Shown: in pieces, positions 58,294 to 64,000 of the stretch
Position numbering within the stretch: position 1 is the stretch's first letter
Layout of the letters: each line of letters starts with the position of its first letter
From: Planctomycetota bacterium
GTDB taxonomy: Bacteria; Planctomycetota; J058; J103
DNA length: 64,000 nt
NCBI GenBank assembly: GCA_026004615.1
Contig: BPJM01000002.1
Span: 248,001-312,000 of the forward strand
Reading direction: 5' to 3'
Program-made: the position numbers and the translations under genes
The notes under the pieces: model-generated
What the model was told of the DNA's origin: nothing
Databases searched by the model: none
The model's input: only the letters and a program-made list of their open reading frames with translations

Positions 58294-59705
58294 AGCCGAA
58301 AAGCCTCCGTGATGCGCATCCCGGGCTGGATCTTGTTCCGGGCGCGCAGGTCCTCCACCCCCAGCGCCACCAGCGGCGAGATCTCGATCGGCACCGTGAC
58401 GTGGCCCCGTTCGTCGCGCGGCACGTGGGCACCACACGCCTCGAGCCAAGCTCCGTAGACGTCGCTCATGAGCTGGCGCGCGCTGGCCGGCGAGTCCGGC
58501 CCTTCGGCGTTCTTGATCGGGGCGAACTCACGGTCGCGCTCGACCTCGAGCAGCGTCACGCCCCGCGCCTCGCGAAAGGCATCGAAGATGAAGCACTCGA
58601 ACTTGATCCCGTTCGGCCGCTCGGGCTCCACCGGCCGTCCCTTGCGGTCGATGTGGGGCACCTTCTTGCGCGCGATGTGGTAGGGCAACGAGGCCTCCCG
58701 TGCCACCCGTTCGAGGAAGGTGCGCGTGAAGGCATGGATCGCCAGGTTGGCCAGGCCGTAGACCAGCTCGCCGTTCTCGTCGGTCGCGATCGCCTCCTGT
58801 TCGCCCAGCTCGGTGTACTCGACGACTCCCGGCCGGCCATCGACGATCGCCCACACCCCGACCCGCTCGGCGGGCTCGCGCTTGCGGGCCACCTTCGCCG
58901 CCGCCTCATCCCCCCGCTCGAGCATGTAGCCCAAAAACACCGGGTCCGCGATCCGCACCAGGGGGTTGTCGATCTGCCAGTACGAGATCAGCTCGATGCC
59001 GCGGCGCTGCATGTCGGCCAGCGCTCCGCTCTCGCGCAGCGCCCGGATCACCCCGCCGTGACCGTCGGGGCTCGTCGCCAGCCGCCACGGCGACTCCATC
59101 AGGATCTTGCCGCGGCGGTCCACCGCTGGCAGTTCGCGCTGCGGAAAGAAGAACACCTCCGCCGGCGACATCCCGAAGTAGCCGCGCTCCTCCCAGAACG
59201 CCACCGTCTCGGCGTGGTTGCGCTGGCTCGTCATGATGTAGAGCGGGAACGAGGTGCGGTAGCGGCGCGCCACCGCCAGCGCCTGTTCGGCGAACAGCTG
59301 GAAGAGGGTACGATCGGAGACCGGCCCGATGGGCAGGCAGCCCTTGGGGCGATTCCAGCCCAGTCGCGTGCCCTGCCCGCCGGCGACGATCAGCCCGCAG
59401 ACCTTGCCGCGCGCGATCGCCTCCTCGCCTCGCTCGCGGGCGGCCTCGCGGCGGGCGGATTCCTCCGCCGGTCCCGGCAGCCGGATCACGTCGCGCACCG
59501 GCTCGAGGCGGCGCGGCGGAGGCTTTTCGTCGATCTTGTGGCAGAGCTGGCTCAGCAGCTGGAAGTCGATCGCCGCCACCTGTTCCAGCAGCGCCTGGCG
59601 CTGCTCGGGCGTCAGCGCATCCCAGAAGCGGAAGATGTGCTCCTGGCCGGCCCGGTAGACCTTGGCGACATTCACCTGGTCGCGCTCGTTCCGCACCTTG
59701 ATCAC
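58290..59705 (-). CDS. eukaryote-type UDP-N-acetylhexosamine/UDP-sugar pyrophosphorylase (UAP1-like)
   Basis: 471-residue nucleotidyltransferase of the UDPGP type 1/UAP1 family, making UDP-sugar from UTP and sugar-1-phosphate. The signature GLIVAGGQGTRLGWNRPKGCLPIG (residues 104-126) closely follows human UAP1's LAGGQGTRLGVxxPKG. MTSQRNHAETVAFW, YWQIDNPLVRIADPVFLGYML and RPNGIKFECFIFDAF (uridine and sugar contacts) match the family. Bacteria usually use the unrelated GlmU. This type is found in some Planctomycetes, chlamydia-like and other lineages. The start is the GTG at 59705, with the promoter at 59784-59812. It is the first gene of the coupled operon. Confidence 0.9.
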   Translation of the reverse strand: MIKVRNERDQVNVAKVYRAGQEHIFRFWDALTPEQRQALLEQVAAIDFQLLSQLCHKIDEKPPPRRLEPVRDVIRLPGPAEESARREAARERGEEAIARGKVCGLIVAGGQGTRLGWNRPKGCLPIGPVSDRTLFQLFAEQALAVARRYRTSFPLYIMTSQRNHAETVAFWEERGYFGMSPAEVFFFPQRELPAVDRRGKILMESPWRLATSPDGHGGVIRALRESGALADMQRRGIELISYWQIDNPLVRIADPVFLGYMLERGDEAAAKVARKREPAERVGVWAIVDGRPGVVEYTELGEQEAIATDENGELVYGLANLAIHAFTRTFLERVAREASLPYHIARKKVPHIDRKGRPVEPERPNGIKFECFIFDAFREARGVTLLEVERDREFAPIKNAEGPDSPASARQLMSDVYGAWLEACGAHVPRDERGHVTVPIEISPLVALGVEDLRARNKIQPGMRITEAFRL

Positions 59706-59783
59706 GCACGGCCCCCCGGCGCCGGCGCCTGCCGCCACAACCCCAAGCGCTGCTTGAAAATGTGTCGCATCGCCTGGCCGGGC

Positions 59784-59812
59784 ATCATAGCGGGGCCCGC
59801 CACCAGCGTCAA
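59784..59812 (-). promoter_or_regulatory. sigma-70-type promoter of the UAP1-ROK-TPR operon
   Basis: Minus strand TTGACG, 17 bases, TATGAT. Predicted leader about 70 nt. This is the only strong promoter visible for the five coupled genes downstream. Confidence 0.8.
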
Positions 59813-59977
59813 CCGCGGCGACCGCTGTGTCCGCCGCCCCATGCTCGCGCCCCAGACGCCTGGCGGCCGCGCTGCTGACCGAGCTCGCCCCTGCCGTTCG
59901 CTGGTCGGCGCCCGCGCTGCTCGGGTACAACCGTGGCGGGGGCGCCGGTCGGCGCGTGCACGCAGGGGGAGGAGTTC

Positions 59978-60904
59978 ATGCGATCGCTCCAGCCGCTCGA
60001 GCTGATGGAGCCGGGTCCCGAACTGGAGGCAGCGCGGCGCGTGGTGCGCGCGGCGCTCGCCGAGGATGTGGGCCGGGAGGACGTGACCACGCAGGCGCTG
60101 GTGCCGCCGACGGCGCGTGCGCGCGGCGCCATCGTGGCGCGCGAGTCCGGGGTGCTGGCGGGGGTGCCGTTCGTGGCGCTGGTGTTCGAGGAGCTGGCGC
60201 CGGGAACGGTGCGGATGCAGGTGCGGTGTCCGGAGGGACAGGCCTTCGCCGCCGGCGAGCCGCTGGTGCGGCTGGAGGGGGCAGCGCGGACCCTGCTCAC
60301 GGGCGAACGGCTGGCGCTCAACCTGCTGCAGCGGCTCGCGGGCATCGCCACGTTGACCCGCCGCTTCGTCGAGGCCGTCGCCGGCACCGGGGTGGCCATC
60401 TATGATACGCGCAAGACCACGCCGGGCCTGCGCGCGCTCGAGAAATATGCGGTGCGCTGCGGCGGCGGGGTCAACCACCGCATGGGGCTGTTCGATCAGG
60501 CCCTGATCAAGGACAACCACCTCGCGGTGCTCGCGCGCCGCCAGGGCGTTGCGCTCGCGGAGCTGGATTTGGCGCCGGCGGTGGCCGCGATCCGCGCCCG
60601 CCGACCGGGCTGTTTCATCGAGGTGGAGGTGGCGGAGCTGCCGGCGCTGGAGCGGGTGGTAGCCGCGGCACCGGACGCCATCCTGTTCGACAACTTCCCG
60701 CCCGAGGCGCTGCGGGAGGCAGTCGCACATGCGGTCCGACTCGCCGAGGTCCACGGCGTGCGGCGGCCGGTGCTGGAAGCCTCGGGCGGCATCACGCTCG
60801 CCACCGCCCGCGCCTATGCCGAGACCGGCGTCGACCGGCTGAGCGTCGGAGCGCTGACCCATGCCGCCCGCGCGCTCGACCTGGCGCTGGATCTCGACGC
60901 CTAG
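59978..60904 (+). CDS. nadC: nicotinate-nucleotide pyrophosphorylase (carboxylating)
   Basis: 308-residue quinolinate phosphoribosyltransferase for de novo NAD synthesis. ALAEDVGREDVTTQALV at the N-terminus, then LLTGERLALNLLQRLAGIATLTRRFV and the catalytic set DTRKTTPGLRALEKYAVRCGGGVNHRMGLFDQALIKDNHL (in pieces: TRKTTPGLR, GGGVNHRMGL, IKDNHL). FIEVEVAEL, LFDNFPPEAL and EASGGITLATARAYAETGVDRLSVGALTHAA follow. The ATG at 59978 has GGGGGAGGAG just upstream and is preferred over the earlier ATG at 59933. nadA and nadB are not in the window. It is divergent from the UAP1-like gene. Confidence 0.95.
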   Translation: MRSLQPLELMEPGPELEAARRVVRAALAEDVGREDVTTQALVPPTARARGAIVARESGVLAGVPFVALVFEELAPGTVRMQVRCPEGQAFAAGEPLVRLEGAARTLLTGERLALNLLQRLAGIATLTRRFVEAVAGTGVAIYDTRKTTPGLRALEKYAVRCGGGVNHRMGLFDQALIKDNHLAVLARRQGVALAELDLAPAVAAIRARRPGCFIEVEVAELPALERVVAAAPDAILFDNFPPEALREAVAHAVRLAEVHGVRRPVLEASGGITLATARAYAETGVDRLSVGALTHAARALDLALDLDA

Positions 60905-61152
60905 CACCGCGCGCGGCGGGGCCCCGGGGGCCTGCCGCGGGGCGTCCGGCGTGGCCCCGCCGGGGCGGCCGCGAGCCGGCGCGGCGGGGCGCCGGCGCCT
61001 GCCCTGCCCGTGCGCGGCGTTGCCCCCCGCAGGGTGGTCGCGGTTGCTATCTTGATGGAGGGATACAGGGGGCGAGGTCGGCGGCCCAGCGGCGCAAATG
61101 GCCTGGCGGGCGGCGCGAGCCCGGAGCCCGAGCCGAGCGGAGACGCACCTCG

Positions 61153-62172
61153 ATGGCGACAGAGCGCGCTGCCAAGAGCCCCTCGCCCTTCGCTCCGGTT
61201 CCCGCCGGTGGGGGCGAGCGCGAGGCGAGGGGGGCGGCGTTCGACCCCGGGCGTGCGATCGCACAGGTGCGCCAGAACATCGAGCGGGTCTTCGTCGGCA
61301 AGCCGGAGCTGGTGGAACACCTGCTGGTGGCGCTGCTGGCCGGCGGGCACGTGCTGATCGAGGACGTGCCGGGGGTGGGCAAGACCACGCTCGCCAAGGC
61401 GCTCGCCCGCTCGCTGGATGCGAGTTTCCGCCGCTTGCAGTTCACCCCCGATCTGCTCCCCTCCGACATCACCGGGGTTGCGATCTACGATCAGAAGCGA
61501 GGCGTGTTCGAGTTCAAGCCCGGTCCGATCTTCGCCAACGTGGTGCTCGCCGACGAGATCAACCGCACCAACCCGCGCACCCAGTCCGCGCTGCTGGAGG
61601 CGATGAGCGACCGGCAGGTCTCGGTCGACGGAGTGAGCTACGAGCTGCCGCAGCCGTTCATCGTGCTGGCGACCCAGAACCCGCACGAATACGAGGGCAC
61701 CTATCCGCTGCCCGAATCGCAGCTCGACCGCTTCTTCATGCGGCTGGAGGTGGGCTACCCCACGCTGGAGGAAGAGCGCGAGGTGCTGCGGAGCCGCCGC
61801 CGCAGCGATCCGCTCGAGCAGCTGGCGCCGGTGCTGGCGTGCGAGGATGTGCTGGCCTTGCAGCGGGCGGTGCTCGAGGTGCGGGTGGACGACGCGATCA
61901 CCGACTACGTGCTGGCGCTCGTGCACGCCACCCGCGCCAGTCCGCGGCTGGAGGTCGGTGTCTCTCCGCGCGGTTCGCTGGCGCTGCGCAGGGCCGCGCA
62001 GGCGCTGGCGCTGCTGCTCGGACGGGACTACGTGGTGCCCGACGATGTCAAGCGCCTGGCGGTGCCGGTCATGGCTCACCGGGTGCTGGTGCGCGGCCAT
62101 CACGGGGCCGGATCGGCGGAGGGCGCCGAGGCCGTGCGTGCCATCGTCGAGGCCATCGAGGTGCCGCTGTGA
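61153..62172 (+). CDS. MoxR-family AAA+ ATPase
   Basis: 339 residues. Walker A EDVPGVGKTTLAKALA, the MoxR signature RLQFTPDLLPSDITGVAIYD, Walker B ANVVLADEINRTNPRTQSALLEAM, sensor 1 LATQNPHEYEGTYPLPESQLDRFFMR and the sensor-2/C-lid with GVSPRGSLALRRAAQALALL. MoxR ATPases act as chaperones for metal insertion or assembly of envelope complexes and are normally encoded next to DUF58/VWA proteins, as here. The ATG follows 248 bases of GC-rich DNA without a clear promoter. A TATCTT motif at about 61047 is weak. The GTGA overlap with DUF58 shows coupling. Confidence 0.93.
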   Translation: MATERAAKSPSPFAPVPAGGGEREARGAAFDPGRAIAQVRQNIERVFVGKPELVEHLLVALLAGGHVLIEDVPGVGKTTLAKALARSLDASFRRLQFTPDLLPSDITGVAIYDQKRGVFEFKPGPIFANVVLADEINRTNPRTQSALLEAMSDRQVSVDGVSYELPQPFIVLATQNPHEYEGTYPLPESQLDRFFMRLEVGYPTLEEEREVLRSRRRSDPLEQLAPVLACEDVLALQRAVLEVRVDDAITDYVLALVHATRASPRLEVGVSPRGSLALRRAAQALALLLGRDYVVPDDVKRLAVPVMAHRVLVRGHHGAGSAEGAEAVRAIVEAIEVPL

Positions 62173-63689
62173 GCGAGGCCGTACCGGCCAGGGACTGGCG
62201 CCACCGGCGGCTCATGTTCTACCCGCCGGGGCTGCTCGCGGGCGCGGCCGCCCTCAGCGTGCGCAGCACCGAGCTGCAGGCGTTGCTGCTCTTCGCATTC
62301 GTCGTGCTCATGGTGGCGCCGCTGGCGATCAAGGCTGCGCACGCGGCGCCCCCGGCGCTCGGGCGGCTGCTGGGCTGGCTCACGCGCCGCCGGCTGCGGG
62401 CCACGCGCGAGGGCCTCGCCTTCATGGCGCTGACAGTGCTGTTCGGCGTCGCCGCCATCAACACCGGCACCAACCTGCTGTATCTGTTGCTCTCGTTGCT
62501 GCTCAGCATGATCGTGGCCTCCGGCATCCTGAGCGAGCTGGACCTCAAGGGCCTGCGGCTGGCGCGGCAGCTGCCGGGGGCGCTGTTCGCCGGTGAGCCG
62601 GCGACGCTGACGGTGCTGGTGGACAACCCCCGGCGCTTCATGCCGGCCCTGGTGGTGGAGATCGCCGAGATCAGCGGCCCGTTTGGAGCGGGGGGCGAGC
62701 CGGCGCCGGGCCCGGCGCGATTGCTGGCGCGCCTGGAGCCAGGTGAGCGGCGCGCGCTTACGGTCGAGCACACCTTTGCGCGGCGCGGGGTCTTTCGCCT
62801 GGAGGGGTTCGAACTGCGCACGCGCTTCCCGTTCGGCTTCTTCGTGAAGTACGCATACGCGCGGCTGGAGGCCGAGCTGGTCGTCTTCCCCGCGGTGCGG
62901 CCGCTTGCCCGCGGAGTGCTGCTCGAGCGCAGCGGCGCGCCGGGCCGGCGGCAGGCCAGGCCGGTGGCGGAGCGCGGTGGGGAGGAGTTCCGTGCGCTGC
63001 GTCCCTACCGGCCCGGCGACAGCCTGCGGTGGATCCACTGGCGGGCGACCGCCCGCAGGGGCGAGCTGATGGTCAAGGAACTGGAACCGCGCACCGCGCG
63101 TCGTGCGGCCGTGGTTCTGGACGGGGACGCGGGAGGGGAACTGGACTCCGCGCAGTCACGGCAGGCGCTCGACCGCGCGACGACGCTGCTGGCCTCGCTG
63201 GTCGCTGCGCTGGGCGCGCGCGGCGCGGCGGTCGAGGTCGTGTTGCTGGGCGCTGCGGGTCCGAGGCGTCCGGCGGCGCTGTCCGGCCGGCGGCCGAGCC
63301 GGGCGCTGCTGGAAGCGCTGGCACGCCTGCAGCCGGCGCCGCCCGACCCGGGCCTGGGGCGCCTGCGCGAGGCGGCGCGCCCCGCGCTCCGGCGGCGTGC
63401 CGAGCTGTACGTGGTCACCGCGCGGCCGGCGGAGCGCGTGCGGGCGGCGCTGGGCAGCGGCGCGCCAGCAGCGGCGTTGCGGGTGCTGGAGGTCGCCGAT
63501 CCCGTGGCAACCGAGGCGTACTACGCCCCGGGCCCTGCACGGCAGCCGGAGCAACAGCCCCAGGTGCCGGCGCCGGTCCCGCCTGGCCGTACCCGGCCGG
63601 AGTCCCGGTCTGCGCCCGCGCACCGAGCCGGAGCAGGGCCGGCAGCGGGCGCCGGCCCGCGCACAACGAGCCGGATTGGGGCGCCGTGA
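62169..63689 (+). CDS. DUF58 protein
   Basis: 506 residues with two membrane helices (GVAAINTGTNLLYLLLSLLLSMIVASGIL and an earlier one), a CARDB-like beta domain (ATLTVLVDNPRRFMPALVVEIAEI, RRGVFRLEGFELRTRFPFGFF) and a DUF58/VWA-like core (EFRALRPYRPGDSLRWIHWRATARRGELMVKELEPRTARRAAVVLD, in pieces). DUF58 proteins partner with MoxR ATPases, and the RPYxxGDxxRxIxWxxTAR motif is diagnostic. The last 60 residues are Pro/Gly/Arg-rich. The GTG start overlaps moxR's stop, and the stop overlaps the next GTG. Role: probably envelope or peptide assembly with the transglutaminase-like protein downstream. Confidence 0.9.
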   Translation: MSEAVPARDWRHRRLMFYPPGLLAGAAALSVRSTELQALLLFAFVVLMVAPLAIKAAHAAPPALGRLLGWLTRRRLRATREGLAFMALTVLFGVAAINTGTNLLYLLLSLLLSMIVASGILSELDLKGLRLARQLPGALFAGEPATLTVLVDNPRRFMPALVVEIAEISGPFGAGGEPAPGPARLLARLEPGERRALTVEHTFARRGVFRLEGFELRTRFPFGFFVKYAYARLEAELVVFPAVRPLARGVLLERSGAPGRRQARPVAERGGEEFRALRPYRPGDSLRWIHWRATARRGELMVKELEPRTARRAAVVLDGDAGGELDSAQSRQALDRATTLLASLVAALGARGAAVEVVLLGAAGPRRPAALSGRRPSRALLEALARLQPAPPDPGLGRLREAARPALRRRAELYVVTARPAERVRAALGSGAPAAALRVLEVADPVATEAYYAPGPARQPEQQPQVPAPVPPGRTRPESRSAPAHRAGAGPAAGAGPRTTSRIGAP

Positions 63690-64000
63690 AGGTCGAGCGC
63701 GCACTGGCGCTGACGTGCTATCTCCTGGTCGCGGTGGCGATGCTCGCGCTCGCGGCGGCGGAGGGCTCGCCCCTGCTCGTGGTGGCGGCGGCGGTGCTGC
63801 CCGCGCTGGCGTATCGCCGCGTCGAGCGCGATGGCCGGCCGCTCGGCCGCCGCACCAGCCAGCTCCTGGCGCTGGCGGCGCTGCTGCTGGCACCGCTGGA
63901 TGCGACGGCGCTCAGCGGCGACACCATGCTCGCGATCGCGCACCTGCTGGTGGCGGTGCAGGTGGTGAAGCTGTTCGGGCCGAAACAGCCGCGCGACTAC
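63686..64000 (+). CDS. TgpA/DUF3488-type membrane transglutaminase-like protein, N-terminal part
   Basis: Continues past the window end. GTG at 63686 overlaps the DUF58 stop as GTGA. The 105 codons present give KVERALALTCYLLVAVAMLALAAAE, ALAYRRVERDG, LLALAALLLAP and AIAHLLVAVQVVKLFGPKQPRDY, i.e. at least three membrane helices and the AHLLVxxQVVKLFxxKxxRDY motif seen before the periplasmic transglutaminase domain of TgpA-like proteins. In Pseudomonas such a gene follows moxR and DUF58 genes. The catalytic Cys-His-Asp domain would be in the missing part, so activity cannot be confirmed. Confidence 0.85.
   Translation, partial: MKVERALALTCYLLVAVAMLALAAAEGSPLLVVAAAVLPALAYRRVERDGRPLGRRTSQLLALAALLLAPLDATALSGDTMLAIAHLLVAVQVVKLFGPKQPRDY

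Overview
This 64 kb window is a very GC-rich, gene-dense stretch of a bacterial chromosome with 46 protein-coding genes. I found no rRNA, tRNA, CRISPR array, insertion sequence or prophage. The organism is Gram-negative-like: it has lipoproteins, a type IV pilus system and a capsule/exopolysaccharide locus. A eukaryote-type UDP-sugar pyrophosphorylase (UAP1 family), an ARPP-1 lipoprotein, an EF-G paralogue, a HAF-repeat secreted protein, a DUF4388/PATAN-TPR protein and a SUMF1-domain membrane protein together suggest a Planctomycetota-like or other deep-branching high-GC lineage. That assignment is inference only. Housekeeping promoters look ordinary (TTGACN, 17 bp, TANNAT) and stand out against the GC background.

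Layout. Bases 1-200: start of a type IV prepilin gene (minus strand) with a strong sigma-54 promoter and a possible upstream activator site. 559-11947: surface-polysaccharide locus, with a minus-strand arm (two tandem GT-C-like membrane proteins, a WbaP/EpsE-type initiating phosphotransferase, a GT2) and a divergent plus-strand arm (GT2, methyltransferase, Wzx-like flippase, GT4). 12004-19985: one minus-strand pilus cluster in the order pilT, DUF3467-like gene, pilB, pilC, pilS, pilR; pilD follows at 24455-25495. The PilS-PilR pair here is the natural activator of the sigma-54 promoter at the window start. 20163-28276: EF-G-like GTPase, secreted HAF protein with a natural His8 tract, hslV-hslU and a hotdog thioesterase.

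28380-50820: a SUMF1-domain membrane protein, a Vps62-like secreted protein, an M3-type peptidase, hisS, a 64-residue lipoprotein, a Spy-like coiled-coil protein, miaA, a secreted zinc-ribbon protein, an FHA coiled-coil protein, a small phasin-like protein, recA, and several lipoproteins and unknowns, one with a SprT-like HEFCH motif. 50971-59705: a minus-strand operon of translationally coupled genes (UAP1-like, ROK kinase, TPR, HEAT/TPR, PATAN-TPR), probably followed by a LolA-like secreted protein. It links sugar-nucleotide supply with a set of scaffold proteins and is the best candidate here for an undescribed system. 59978-64000: nadC, then a moxR - DUF58 - transglutaminase operon that runs off the end.

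At least eight reading-frame breaks fall inside otherwise intact genes, several of them at G or T homopolymers. I read most as sequencing or assembly indels, and give the full gene span with the break noted in each entry.
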